Counted from the stretch's first letter, positions 26,477 to 36,923 are shown. The stretch: DNA of 64,000 nt from Providencia sp. R33 (GCF_019343475.1 NZ_CP072453.1:4588001-4652000), one strand, 5' to 3'. The notes: generated by a model from the sequence alone, not told the origin. Translations and numbers: made by a program.

Positions 26477-26749
26477 GTAACGGTGGAATTACCTGTAGGG
26501 TTACTTATGAAAAACCCTTCAACAAAATCATTCCTAATAAAATCAAACGATTGGTTATTAGCATATAACATTTATTTTTACCGCCAATAAAGAGTTAATC
26601 GAAGCAATAAAATAAAAAAACACAAAAAAACGTATTAAACATGAAAAGAATAAATTTTATTCATGGTGGATATTTTTTATCTAAAAGTCATCAATGAGAA
26701 TGAGTTACATTACGTTAAATTTACTATTCATGACGTAAACTAAAATAAC
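26477..26749. promoter_or_regulatory. Upstream region of the first two-partner secretion locus
   Basis: AT-rich non-coding DNA between the azoR terminator and tpsB. It should contain the promoter of the secretion operon, but no box stands out. No repeat or small gene seen. Confidence 0.3.
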
Positions 26750-28423
26750 ATGACAAATCAACAAGCTTTGTGGCGCTTATTCTGCTTATCGTTATTTATC
26801 ATTTCTCCTTATGGTTATGCAGAAAATCAATTGCTGGGCTCATCACAGGAGAGCGTTCAATTTGAACAAAAGCAACGGTTAGAGTTGGAGCTGAAACAAC
26901 GTAATCAACTGGAAAAACAAAGAGCTATCATTGTTGATGATGCTTTGTTAAAACCGACTCAAGATGAAACCTGTTTTCCTATCGACAAGATCCAATTTGT
27001 CGGCGCCACGCAGCTTAGCGCCACAACGCAAACGCAATTAACCTCAGCTTATCTCAAACGTTGTCTCACACTTAGCGAAATACATGGGCTCACCAAGCAC
27101 GTTACTAATTATTATATCGAGCAAGGGTTTATTACCTCTCAAGCCATCATCCCAGAACAAGATTTGTCTTCACATCAATTAATATTGCAAGTTATTGAAG
27201 GGAATATTGAAGCTATCGAGATAGAAAATTCTCCGAAGCGTTTGGTTCATCAGGTCTTTCCTTATCAACAAGGCAACATATTAAATTTACGGGATATTGA
27301 ACAAGGGTTGGAGCAACTCAATCGATTATCGTCTGCTAAATACACTATCGATATCCAGCCTGGCAGCCAAAATGGTTACTCTCGGATTATTATTCATCAG
27401 CAAGGGAAAAAATGGCCACTCACAAGCCAATTGAACCTCGATAATTCAGGGATGAAGGCAACAGGGAAACAGCTACTTACTGGCAGTTTGACGGCTGATA
27501 CCCTTTTGGGAATTGGTGAACAGTGGTCAGTCTCAGCCAATAGCGACATGGAAGGAAGCGCATCCCACCATAATCGTTATATTGTTGCGAATTTGAATAT
27601 CCCTTATGGCTATTGGTCTTACCGCTATCAATTTTACCGTAACAGCACGCTACAACCGTTTAAGACGTCGGGCCAGCAATACCGTTATGAAGGCAAAAAT
27701 ACCAACCAACAATTTGATGTCAGCCGTTTAATTTATCGTGATGGCAAGCAGCGTTTAACCTTACAAGGCAGTTTAAAACATAAAAAAGCCAATACTCAGT
27801 TGGCTTCCCAAACGCTGAGTATCAGTAGCCCAACGCTAACCTCCCTCTCATTTACCCCGCAGTACAGTACCACGCTCGGGCAAGGTTATTTCACGTTTAA
27901 CCCTTCGGCTGAATGGGGAATTTCTGCCTTTGGCGCCTCATCGGATACGCTCGCGAAAGACTCCCCACGCAGCCATTACCGCAAATTTAGTCTAAGCAGC
28001 AGTTATCAGTATTTTTTTCCCAATGGTTTGACCTATTTAACCTCATTTTACGGTCAATATTCCCCCGATAATTTATACGGTATTGAACGTATCAGCATCG
28101 GCGGTCAGTACTCTGTCCGTGGCTACCATGAGCAGTCTTTAAGCGGTAACCGTGGCGGGTATTGGCGTAATGAAATTAACAAAGACATCGCCAATACGGC
28201 AATTGGGCAACTGCGTTTTATCGGTGCTTTAGATTATGGGTTTATTGGCTCAGATAAATACCACATTGAACATGACACCCTTGCGGGGGGAGCCGTTGGT
28301 CTCTCTTTTACTGGCAATAGCCTGTTTTATTCTCAGTTTTTACTCAGTAAGCCTTTGCATTATCCCTCACAACTTAAACCAGACAATTGGTCGGCCTATT
28401 GGTCGGTTTCATTCTCTCTGTAG
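26750..28423 (+). CDS. Two-partner secretion outer-membrane transporter (TpsB, ShlB/FhaC family)
   Basis: A 557-residue protein with a signal peptide (to about residue 24), a charged Gln/Glu-rich N-terminal helix region, and POTRA domains (CFPIDKIQFVGATQLS onward, with NYYIEQGFITSQAIIPEQDLSSHQL at the usual site). A C-terminal beta-barrel carries the L6 loop signature SVRGYHEQSLSGNRGG near residue 453. It secretes the TpsA protein encoded 24 bases downstream. No ribosome-binding sequence of note precedes the ATG. It differs clearly from the second TpsB at 44229, so the two systems are not recent duplicates. Confidence 0.93.
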   Translation: MTNQQALWRLFCLSLFIISPYGYAENQLLGSSQESVQFEQKQRLELELKQRNQLEKQRAIIVDDALLKPTQDETCFPIDKIQFVGATQLSATTQTQLTSAYLKRCLTLSEIHGLTKHVTNYYIEQGFITSQAIIPEQDLSSHQLILQVIEGNIEAIEIENSPKRLVHQVFPYQQGNILNLRDIEQGLEQLNRLSSAKYTIDIQPGSQNGYSRIIIHQQGKKWPLTSQLNLDNSGMKATGKQLLTGSLTADTLLGIGEQWSVSANSDMEGSASHHNRYIVANLNIPYGYWSYRYQFYRNSTLQPFKTSGQQYRYEGKNTNQQFDVSRLIYRDGKQRLTLQGSLKHKKANTQLASQTLSISSPTLTSLSFTPQYSTTLGQGYFTFNPSAEWGISAFGASSDTLAKDSPRSHYRKFSLSSSYQYFFPNGLTYLTSFYGQYSPDNLYGIERISIGGQYSVRGYHEQSLSGNRGGYWRNEINKDIANTAIGQLRFIGALDYGFIGSDKYHIEHDTLAGGAVGLSFTGNSLFYSQFLLSKPLHYPSQLKPDNWSAYWSVSFSL

Positions 28424-28447
28424 CTTTACGTTTTTAAAGGATTATTT

Positions 28448-31400
28448 ATGCTCAATGAACAGTTGCCTTCGCGCCCTAAGCGGCTATTAAGTTACACCAT
28501 TATTTTATTAACGGCTGTCTACCCTTTACATCCCGCTTGGGGTGCAGCCATGACGGCGGCAGATAAAAACACCCAAGTCAGCCAACAAAATAATATTCCA
28601 GTTATTAATATTGCCACGCCGAATGGGGCGGGGATATCACACAATAAATTCCAAGACTTCAATGTGGATAAACAAGGCGCGGTACTCAATAACGCCACCA
28701 GCAATGTGAACTCCCAAATTGCCGGGCAAATCAAAGCCAATGCTAACTTAAAGGGGAATGCTGCCAATCTGATTATTAACGAAGTCACAGGCAGTAGCCG
28801 CTCAGAATTACAAGGAAAGCTGGAAGTAGCTGGCAAAGGGGCGAATGTCTTAATTGCCAACCCAAATGGGATTACCTGTAATGGCTGTAGCTTTGTAAAT
28901 ACCCCTGCGATTACCTTGACCACGGGGAAACCCATTCTGGATAACAAGGGGGCTTTGTCTGCGATTGAGGTAAAAAAAGGCAGTGTGGTTATCGGCGCTA
29001 ATGGTATGAATGCCGAAGCGCAAACCTATGCCGATATTATCAGCCGCGCCACCGAATTGAATGGGCAAATCAAAGCTAAGAACTTGACTCTGATGCAAGG
29101 CACCAACCGTGTCGACTTTCAAAAAGGCACCGTAACACCGATTGCGGGTGAAGGGACAAAACCCAGTATTTCGGTAGATACCAAAGCACTGGGCGGCATG
29201 TACGCCAACCAAGTTAAATTGGTCAGTACTGAGGCGGGGGTGGGAATTAACCTCAGTAATGTGCAAATCAACCAAAATGACCTGACATTAACTGTCGATG
29301 GCAAAATTACCCTTGCAGGCAATATTCAAGGGAAAAAAGACATTAATGTCAGCACCAAAAATCTGCAAATTAATGCCAATGCAAACGTGAATGCCACCAA
29401 GGACATCACATTAGCCACCAATACCCTGACCAATAACGGGAAAGTTATCGCTGGTAAGGATATGCGTGTCTTTGCCGAGTCGGTCAGCAATACGGGCAAT
29501 AGTGCGCTTATTCAGGCACAAGATAATCTGTGGATGCAGAAAAATGCCAAGGGGGATTTGAGCACCCTGATTGAAAATAAATCGGGAACGATAAAGACCA
29601 ATACCGGGGATTTGGTTGTTCGGACGAAGAAATTGACTAATTCAGCAATAACATCGCCTATAAAGATATCCGATATCAATGCGACTACCAGTGATAAAAA
29701 TGGCTCTTATGTGTCTTCTTTTTTTGGTAAAAGGCAAGGAGTTGTATCGATTATTTCACTCTATCCCCGATTAGAAAGTTTTCCCTATAAAAAATGGTTT
29801 GGGGAGATGGATTTTATCAACAATGACAGTATTAATGTTGAACGAAAACAGTATTCTAGCCAGGGATATGTAGGTGCTATAACATCAGGAAAAAATACCT
29901 ATATTAATGCAAATGATTTAGTGAATGACTTTGGAAAAATCACTGCAAAAAATAACATAATATTGACGGGACAGAACGCATCTGTTGGCTCATTTAACTC
30001 AGGGAAATTAGATCTTTGGTATAAATATGATACATCTAATGCTGATTTAGGGCAATTTGCAGATGAAAGTGATGATACAGGAACTTACGATATATTTTAT
30101 GTTAGTGAGCCAATAGACTTTAAATTGCTCGATAAATTCTATTCTTGGTCTCCTGATGTATTAAGTTATCAGTCTATATCTGCGGGAAATAATGTTGTTC
30201 TTGATTTTAAAAACACTATTAACCTTGAAAGCAAACTTCCTAGCACCGAAAAACCTATAGCGAAAATAATGCAAGTAGGTGCTCCTTCCTTTGCCATTAC
30301 CGCAAAAAATATTATCTTAAATTCTAATAATATAAATATTTCCTCCAACTTACAGTCTGGAAATGACCTGTCTATTATCGCGGGTCAAAATATCAATATT
30401 AATAATGCACAGCTCGTAGCCAATCAATCACAAAGCCTAATTGCGAATAACGACCTTAATCTTAAACAAGTCAATTTAACCGCGAAAGACAGTACGTTAA
30501 TTGCCAAAAATGGCAATATCTCGTACAGCTTAAACCCTGTCTCTGCCTTTAAAGATAATGCGTTATCTCTCCCAGTTATTAACGCTGCGAATTCGTTACA
30601 TATCCAAGCGGGTAAAAATGTCACTTTCGATAATGCGCAATTAGCTAAAACGAATAAACTCACCCTCAGTGCCAATGACAATATCGTTATTCGCCGCGAT
30701 GAATCCAATCTAATGAAACTCGCGGCTTTAGAGCCAGTCGCAAATATCAATGCGTTACTCACGAAAACAGGAAATTGGGCTAGTTCGGGGGAAATCAACC
30801 TCACCGCAGGTAAAAACATTGAAGCACGGGGTATAACCTTTAACAGTGGAAAATCCCTGACGCTCAATGCGGGTCAAGATATTATTTTAGGTTCTAAAGC
30901 CATTAAAGATGTCGACAATGTATTTAAAACTAATCGATATCCAGAATTGAGCTCTCAACTTATTGCGAATGGCAATATTACGTTAAATGCCGCTCGTGAT
31001 ATTGATTTGCAATCCGCCAATCTCCAATCCAAAGACAAGCTCACTGCATTGTCAGGTCGTGATATTAAATTAACCGCTACCGCCTACTCTGCCATTCCCA
31101 ACCCTAATGAAGATAACCAAGATGTGCGCTATGTGACCTCAACCCTTTCAGGGGATAAAGGCGTCACTCTTGCTTCTAATGGTGCATTAACCGCGCAAGG
31201 TAGCACAATCAAATCCCTAGATGACATCACCATTTCCAGTGGGGGAAATGTACGCTTAGAGTCTGTCAAAACCCAATATCGCAAGCAATCAGGTAAACGA
31301 TTTGAAGAGTTATATCGCCAAATTGGCACTGAAATTAACAGTGGAAAAAACCTGACTATGTTGTCAGAGGGAAGCATCCTCTTCCAAGCGTCTCGTCTCG

Positions 31401-33745
31401 TTGCCAAAGGTGCGATGGATATTGCGGCAAAAGGCGGGTATCTCTACGCACAAGCGATGGAAGAAACCAGCCACTATGAAGAGCAAAGTAAAAAGTGCAA
31501 TAAATGGACGCTTTGTATCACCAAAAAAGATGTCAAAAAAACGCGCAGTGAAACGACGAATAAAGTCACTGAATTTACCGCTGGCGGCGATATTAATTTG
31601 TACGCCAAGGATGATGTCACGTTAGAAGCCACCAAAATTAATGCGGGCAAGAATGCCAAAATCACCAGCCAAACAGGTAAGGTAAATTTTAAAGCGGTGA
31701 AGAACACCACTTTTGAGCAAGTGATTACTAACTCGAAAGGGTTTTATATCACCCAACGTAATAAAGGGTATACCGAAGATAAATGGATTTTACCGAGCCT
31801 TCATATCGGCGGGAAATTAACTGTTGATGCGAATAAAGGCATTACCGCAGATGTTAAAGCCAAAAATAACCAAAGCTTACAAAATGCCCTTAATGCCCTT
31901 GGACAAACCGAAGGCACAAAGTGGCTTGCGGGTCTAAAAGACCGCAAGGATGTGCAATGGGGATTAGTTAAGGATGCGTATGATAGCTGGGATTATAAAA
32001 GTCAAAGCTTAAACCCAGTCGCTTCAGCGTTAATCATGATAACTGTTGCAGCGATGACATCGGGTACTGCATCGCAGTTTGCCGCTTGGGCAGCATCAGG
32101 AACAAGTGGAACCACCGCAGCGGTCATCTCAGGCGCAGCCTATTCAGGTATGACAGCACTTTCCACGCAAGCGGCGGTCGCGCTGGCAGAAAACCAAGGA
32201 AATCTATCCAAAACACTTAACTCGCTGGGTAAAAGTGATACCGTCAAATCTATTATCACTCAGATGGTGATTTCAGGGGCACTTAATGGCCTTGATGCCA
32301 AGATGGGCTGGACGACAGGTAACCCCGCTGATGCCAAATTACCACTATTAAGCAATGGAGATTGGAATAAAGTCGCACAGCGTGTTGCCGCGCAATCCGT
32401 GATTAGTTCTACCGTGAACACAACAATTCAAGGTGGCAGCTTCACCGATAACTTCAAGAATGCCTTACTCAGTAATATCGGGAGTCAGATTAATGCCGAA
32501 GGCGCAAAGCTGATTGGTGATAACGGTGAAATTTTAGAGCATACAGGTAAATTATTAAGTCACTCAGTTGTCGCAGGTGTGAGTGCTGAAATAGCAGGGG
32601 GAGATGCAAAAGGCGCAGTTGTTGGTGCGTTAGCTGCCGAGTTAGCTGCAATAACATTGAACAGCAAATTGTTTGAATCCAAATATCTCAATGAGCAAGA
32701 AAGACAACTCGCATTGCTACAAGATGCAATTAAGGGTAATGAGGCCAAAACTCAATTTACCAAAGTATTAGGCGGGTTTGCAGGGGCATTAATCACTCAT
32801 AAGCCAGAAGGGGCATTTTCTGCCGCTAATTCAGCTGAATTGGTTTATACGTATAATTATACAGAGCATCAACTCCAGCAAATAATTATAGAGAACAATC
32901 TCGATATGATGGCGGCGGCTAAAGGAGATAAAGCCGCCGCACAAAGAGTTGCTGCAAGAGAACAAGCTGCTGGAGTGGTGGGGTTAGTTGCTGTCGGCGG
33001 GGTAGCAATCATTCTCGGAGGTGAAATAGTTGTTGCCGCAACGCCAGAAATTGCGGAAGGGCTAAAATTAGGTTTCATTGGATGTAAAGCCAGCCTCAGT
33101 TTTTGTGCTAATAAGCTAGGCTTAGTGGTTGCAGATATAGCTGCACCTGAAGCTGCATTATCGACAGGCGCAATTGGAGGTGCGGGTTATAAAGTTGTAG
33201 TGAGTTCTGAAGAGGCACTCAAATCATTAAAAAATGCAATACCAACCACCTCAAAAGAGTTATTGGCTTCCGGTAAGCTTAATATTTCAAAATTAATCCC
33301 TATTATAGAAAAAGAGCAGTTGCATGCCTCTGCGACTAAAAAATTGATTGAGGAGATCAATCGATTCCCGTCTAAGACGCAGGCTACAAATACAGCCACC
33401 ATGATAGGTGCGTATGATCCTGTAACAGGAAAGATAGCTATTGGATACAGCGATGGTAAAATTTCAGCTGAAATGCTGAACAAGGACACTGTAATTTATG
33501 TTAAGAAACAACTTGGAGTTGAAATAGGTGAATATACAAAATTTTGTAAAAATACAGTTGGTGCTTGTGCTGAGGTATCAGCAGCAGACTCGTTGATCAG
33601 CCAAGGAGTCAAGCCAGAAAATATCCGATTTACCCAAGCGGTCAGGCCGCGAGAGGTTTGGGGAAAAGATACCATTCCGATAAAAGCAATAAAAGAAACA
33701 TGTGATAATTGCCTAATTACATGGCCAACAGGAGTAGATAAATGA
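28448..33745 (+). CDS. TpsA/CdiA-like exoprotein with C-terminal YwqJ-type deaminase toxin
   Basis: A 1765-residue protein. A conventional signal peptide (to WGA, about residue 33) is followed by the TPS secretion domain (PVINIATPNGAGISHNKFQDF, ANPNGITCNGC), then haemagglutinin-type repeats. An unusual AT-rich insert covers about residues 400-625, then more repeats and a DUF637-like region from about residue 1188. A pretoxin junction ELVYTYNYTEHQL lies near 1464. The C-terminus has the deaminase hallmarks Cys1707-Ala-Glu1709 (GACAEVSAADSLI) and Cys1752-x-x-Cys1755, as in YwqJ-like deaminases, so the toxin probably deaminates a nucleic acid or nucleotide. It overlaps the candidate immunity gene by four bases. 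There is no VENN motif and no extended ESPR signal peptide. Confidence 0.88.
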   Translation: MLNEQLPSRPKRLLSYTIILLTAVYPLHPAWGAAMTAADKNTQVSQQNNIPVINIATPNGAGISHNKFQDFNVDKQGAVLNNATSNVNSQIAGQIKANANLKGNAANLIINEVTGSSRSELQGKLEVAGKGANVLIANPNGITCNGCSFVNTPAITLTTGKPILDNKGALSAIEVKKGSVVIGANGMNAEAQTYADIISRATELNGQIKAKNLTLMQGTNRVDFQKGTVTPIAGEGTKPSISVDTKALGGMYANQVKLVSTEAGVGINLSNVQINQNDLTLTVDGKITLAGNIQGKKDINVSTKNLQINANANVNATKDITLATNTLTNNGKVIAGKDMRVFAESVSNTGNSALIQAQDNLWMQKNAKGDLSTLIENKSGTIKTNTGDLVVRTKKLTNSAITSPIKISDINATTSDKNGSYVSSFFGKRQGVVSIISLYPRLESFPYKKWFGEMDFINNDSINVERKQYSSQGYVGAITSGKNTYINANDLVNDFGKITAKNNIILTGQNASVGSFNSGKLDLWYKYDTSNADLGQFADESDDTGTYDIFYVSEPIDFKLLDKFYSWSPDVLSYQSISAGNNVVLDFKNTINLESKLPSTEKPIAKIMQVGAPSFAITAKNIILNSNNINISSNLQSGNDLSIIAGQNININNAQLVANQSQSLIANNDLNLKQVNLTAKDSTLIAKNGNISYSLNPVSAFKDNALSLPVINAANSLHIQAGKNVTFDNAQLAKTNKLTLSANDNIVIRRDESNLMKLAALEPVANINALLTKTGNWASSGEINLTAGKNIEARGITFNSGKSLTLNAGQDIILGSKAIKDVDNVFKTNRYPELSSQLIANGNITLNAARDIDLQSANLQSKDKLTALSGRDIKLTATAYSAIPNPNEDNQDVRYVTSTLSGDKGVTLASNGALTAQGSTIKSLDDITISSGGNVRLESVKTQYRKQSGKRFEELYRQIGTEINSGKNLTMLSEGSILFQASRLVAKGAMDIAAKGGYLYAQAMEETSHYEEQSKKCNKWTLCITKKDVKKTRSETTNKVTEFTAGGDINLYAKDDVTLEATKINAGKNAKITSQTGKVNFKAVKNTTFEQVITNSKGFYITQRNKGYTEDKWILPSLHIGGKLTVDANKGITADVKAKNNQSLQNALNALGQTEGTKWLAGLKDRKDVQWGLVKDAYDSWDYKSQSLNPVASALIMITVAAMTSGTASQFAAWAASGTSGTTAAVISGAAYSGMTALSTQAAVALAENQGNLSKTLNSLGKSDTVKSIITQMVISGALNGLDAKMGWTTGNPADAKLPLLSNGDWNKVAQRVAAQSVISSTVNTTIQGGSFTDNFKNALLSNIGSQINAEGAKLIGDNGEILEHTGKLLSHSVVAGVSAEIAGGDAKGAVVGALAAELAAITLNSKLFESKYLNEQERQLALLQDAIKGNEAKTQFTKVLGGFAGALITHKPEGAFSAANSAELVYTYNYTEHQLQQIIIENNLDMMAAAKGDKAAAQRVAAREQAAGVVGLVAVGGVAIILGGEIVVAATPEIAEGLKLGFIGCKASLSFCANKLGLVVADIAAPEAALSTGAIGGAGYKVVVSSEEALKSLKNAIPTTSKELLASGKLNISKLIPIIEKEQLHASATKKLIEEINRFPSKTQATNTATMIGAYDPVTGKIAIGYSDGKISAEMLNKDTVIYVKKQLGVEIGEYTKFCKNTVGACAEVSAADSLISQGVKPENIRFTQAVRPREVWGKDTIPIKAIKETCDNCLITWPTGVDK

Positions 33746-34347
33746 GTATTTTAGATATTAATTGGGAACCTAGTTTTGGTTCGGTTTTTACTTGGTTTGC
33801 TATGGATAAAAACGGAAAAATCGCTGTCATGATTAATAATAGTTTTGGTGATTTACCTAAATCGTTACTGGCGATTAGTAATGTTACAGAACTATTGAAT
33901 GATTTAAATGAATACATGTGGGAAGAATCAGCAACCTTTGTAAACTATCCCCTCAATAAAGATGGCTCAGCTATTTTAGATTTATATTCATCATGTCTTT
34001 ATCGACATCTATCTTCGAAAAAAGAAGTTGAAGAGTGCATAGAAAACGAGTTAATGACTTCGGGACATTACAGTGATACTAATCTGTCAGTCAATAAAGG
34101 TTTCTTTATTTATCAAGCTATAGAAGGCAATAACCCTGGGGATGATTACCCCGTTGGCTATGATAGTGAAACTAAGATGGGGGATTATTTTCGTTATTTG
34201 ATGCCAACTATTTATGCTTCAATTGACGATTTTCCCAAAGAGTTGCGCCATGGAATTGCAGTATCAGATACCATTGATTTCACTGCAGACCAATTATTCG
34301 ATAATAATAAAATTAGTGAGTATTTTCCTCGTATGTACCATGATTAA
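33742..34347 (+). CDS. Candidate immunity protein for the deaminase toxin
   Basis: A 201-residue acidic cytoplasmic protein with no signal peptide or membrane helix. Its ATG overlaps the toxin stop (ATGA) and is preceded by GGAG, so it is made together with the toxin. Gene position directly after a CdiA-type C-terminal toxin is the main evidence for an immunity role. I do not recognise the family; aromatic and acidic residues are frequent (for example NINWEPSF-like start and FPRMYHD end). It should bind and block the deaminase domain, but this is inference. Confidence 0.72.
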   Translation: MSILDINWEPSFGSVFTWFAMDKNGKIAVMINNSFGDLPKSLLAISNVTELLNDLNEYMWEESATFVNYPLNKDGSAILDLYSSCLYRHLSSKKEVEECIENELMTSGHYSDTNLSVNKGFFIYQAIEGNNPGDDYPVGYDSETKMGDYFRYLMPTIYASIDDFPKELRHGIAVSDTIDFTADQLFDNNKISEYFPRMYHD

Positions 34348-34405
34348 GACTATGGGCCATTATACGAAAAAAATAAAACATGACGAAAATTAGGAAAGTA
34401 TCATA

Positions 34406-34441
34406 AGTACCCGCCATCTTTACGTAACGATGGCGGGTACT
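34406..34441. terminator. 36-bp near-perfect palindrome between convergent genes
   Basis: Arms AGTACCCGCCATC and GATGGCGGGTACT, with an inner TTACGTAA on the same centre and one mismatched pair (34419/34428). It lies between the immunity gene and convergent betT. It has no T-run on either side, so a bidirectional terminator or protein-binding site are both possible. Confidence 0.6.
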
Positions 34442-34486
34442 GTTGAGTAAACTTTAGCCTCTAACGCCTAAATTTTCTCTTTTGGG

Positions 34487-36493
34487 CTACTTACCCAGCA
34501 AGTGTAAGAAGTGAATATGTTTTTCATATTGGTCGAGAATATCGTGGATGATCTGCTCTTTTGCCCAGCCCATCACATCGTAGTCTTGGCCGCCTTCTTT
34601 TAAGTGGATTTCAGCGCGGTAATAGCGTTGTTCTTCACTCTTTTCGTCATCTGTTTCCGTGCCCATACCCGCTAAGGCAAAAGATGGCTGAACATAGTAA
34701 CGTAGGCGAACTTCGTAGAAAAAGTTCATATCGTCGCCTAAATCCACCTCAAAACCGATTCTGTCATCTTTGTCTGTGTGAATATGGCAAACCGTGCCTT
34801 GCTTAGCGAGTTCTTCAGAAACCATCTCCATTGACGGCTTAACAGACTCTTCCATAAAGCGCTTCACATGGGCACGCTTAGGGAAATAGACAATATTGCG
34901 CAAGCGACGTTGCCATGGAATTGGGTTACGGCTTGCCGTAGGCGCAATCGTCGCTAATTGCTGGCTATCGCGCTTATAAGCATCCACTCGCAACGCTTTA
35001 AATAACCCATAAATAGAGGCAAGCAAGACCATTGCAAACGGTAAGGCGCTGGCAATGGTGAGAGTTTGCAGCGCTTGTAAGCCACCCGCCAGTAACATGG
35101 TAATAGCCACGACGCCCATCAGCCCAGCCCAGAAAATACGTTGCCAAATTGGGGTATTAGAGTCACCGCCAGAGGCCAGTGTATCGACCACCATCGCCCC
35201 TGAGTCCGCCGAGGTGACAAAGAATACGACTACCATCAACATGGCAAAAAATGACAATGCAGAGGAAAATGGGAAATAATTCAAGAACTCAAACAAGGCA
35301 AGGGAGACATCCGATTGCACGGTTTCGGCGAGCTTTACCGCTCCTTGGTTCTTGATAAGGTCAATGGCAGTATTACCGAAGAACGTCATCCACATCAATG
35401 TGAACCCAGCAGGCACGAATAACACGCCCATGACAAACTCACGGATAGTACGACCACGGGAAATTCGCGCGATAAACATCCCTACAAACGGTGACCATGA
35501 TAACCACCAACCCCAATACAGTAACGTCCAGCCACCTAACCAATCGCTTGATTTAGGTTCATAGGCGTACAAATTAAAGGTTTTGGTCACAATCTCAGAA
35601 AGATAACCGCCCGTATTTTCCACAAACGATTTTAATAACAGAACAGTCGGCCCCAATATTACAATCAGCAACAGCAGCAAGAACGCGAGACCTAAGTTAA
35701 GTTCGGATAAAATGCGAATGCCTTTATCCAACCCTGAGACCACAGAAAGCGTTGCCAGTGCGGTAAAGGTGACGATTAACCCCACTTGCACCATTTCATT
35801 CACCGGCCAGCCAAACAAGTGGTTTAGACCCGCATTGACCTGCAATACACCGAAGCCTAATGAAGTGGCAACACCAAACACCGTACCAACGACTGCAAAG
35901 ATATCAACGGCATGGCCAATAGGGCCATAAATGCGATCGCCAATAATTGGATACAGTGCAGAGCGTAGTGTCAGGGGTAACCCGTGGCGATAACTAAAAA
36001 ACGCTAAAATTAAGGCAACAATGGCGTAAATGGCCCAAGCGTGTAAGCCCCAGTGGAAGAAGGTCAAACGCATGGCTTCTTTTGCCGCTTCAATGGTTTG
36101 GGCTTCACCCACAGGCGGGTTGAGGTAATGCATCACGGGCTCAGCGACCCCGAAGAACATCAAACCAATCCCCATACCTGCGGAAAACAGCATGGCAAAC
36201 CACGACACATAACTAAAATTTGGCTGCGCGTGGTCTGGCCCCAGTTTTATTTGCCCATAACGGGAGAGTCCCAGATAAGTCACACTCAGTAGGATAATGG
36301 CTACAGCAAGGATGTAGAACCAACTGGCGTTGTTAAACAAGTTTTGTTGAAGATGACTTAGATGAGATTCTGCGACTTTTGGCATCAGTGCGGCAAAGCC
36401 AACAATAACCAAAATAATAATGGCAGAGCTATAAAACACTGGGGGACTAATTTTAGAACGAACTTTTTTCGAATCAGTAGCAATTTGACTCAT
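34487..36493 (-). CDS. betT: High-affinity choline transporter (BCCT family)
   Basis: A 668-residue protein (E. coli BetT has 677) with twelve membrane helices. It has the BCCT signature GWTLLYWGWWLSWSPFVGMFIARISRGRTIREF, FSAGMGIGLMFFGVAEPVMHY in an early helix, and VFFVTSADSGAMV in a late one. The long cytoplasmic C-terminal domain (about 150 residues, ending HIHFLHLLGK) is the osmosensing tail of BetT. It imports choline by proton symport for glycine betaine synthesis. The betIBA genes usually beside it are not in this window, so it stands alone here. Confidence 0.92.
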   Translation of the reverse strand: MSQIATDSKKVRSKISPPVFYSSAIIILVIVGFAALMPKVAESHLSHLQQNLFNNASWFYILAVAIILLSVTYLGLSRYGQIKLGPDHAQPNFSYVSWFAMLFSAGMGIGLMFFGVAEPVMHYLNPPVGEAQTIEAAKEAMRLTFFHWGLHAWAIYAIVALILAFFSYRHGLPLTLRSALYPIIGDRIYGPIGHAVDIFAVVGTVFGVATSLGFGVLQVNAGLNHLFGWPVNEMVQVGLIVTFTALATLSVVSGLDKGIRILSELNLGLAFLLLLLIVILGPTVLLLKSFVENTGGYLSEIVTKTFNLYAYEPKSSDWLGGWTLLYWGWWLSWSPFVGMFIARISRGRTIREFVMGVLFVPAGFTLMWMTFFGNTAIDLIKNQGAVKLAETVQSDVSLALFEFLNYFPFSSALSFFAMLMVVVFFVTSADSGAMVVDTLASGGDSNTPIWQRIFWAGLMGVVAITMLLAGGLQALQTLTIASALPFAMVLLASIYGLFKALRVDAYKRDSQQLATIAPTASRNPIPWQRRLRNIVYFPKRAHVKRFMEESVKPSMEMVSEELAKQGTVCHIHTDKDDRIGFEVDLGDDMNFFYEVRLRYYVQPSFALAGMGTETDDEKSEEQRYYRAEIHLKEGGQDYDVMGWAKEQIIHDILDQYEKHIHFLHLLGK

Positions 36494-36923
36494 AACAACC
36501 TTCTTTTGTTTTATTTTATTTTTGGCATACCAAGAGTGAGAAGGGTATGCAACGACCTGTCCTTCTTAATGAAACAATGGATAATTGCGAAAATATTCCC
36601 TAAGGGAACGTAATAGAAAGAACAATAAAAACGCGTTATACGTGGTGTTGTTGACAGTGAAAACTGCCGAAAAAAATGATAAATATCGAGTCTTTGCCAC
36701 CTCGGGAAGTTAAAAAATAGGCGGTTATACTGCCATGATATGGATGAATGATCAACAATAGGGGGAAATAAGATTGGTTAAATGGATGGAATATCATGTT
36801 AATTATCAATTTATTAATCATTAAGAATGATAAATTTACATGTTTTACCAATAAGTTAAGGAAGATAGGTGAAAGTCACTATTAACTTGTTATAAAGTGC
36901 GGATTAGTTGATGATAAAACGTA
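36494..36923. other. Non-coding stretch between betT and ybiI
   Basis: About 430 bases holding the betT promoter region. A 13-bp palindrome TTCCCTAAGGGAA at 36596-36608 lies about 100 bases before betT. A short minus-strand open frame (36636-36851) lacks family resemblance and is probably chance. Nothing else recognised. Confidence 0.4.

Noticed and set aside
36636..36851. Small minus-strand open frame upstream of betT
   Set aside because: No recognisable domain, poor start signal, AT-rich non-coding composition.
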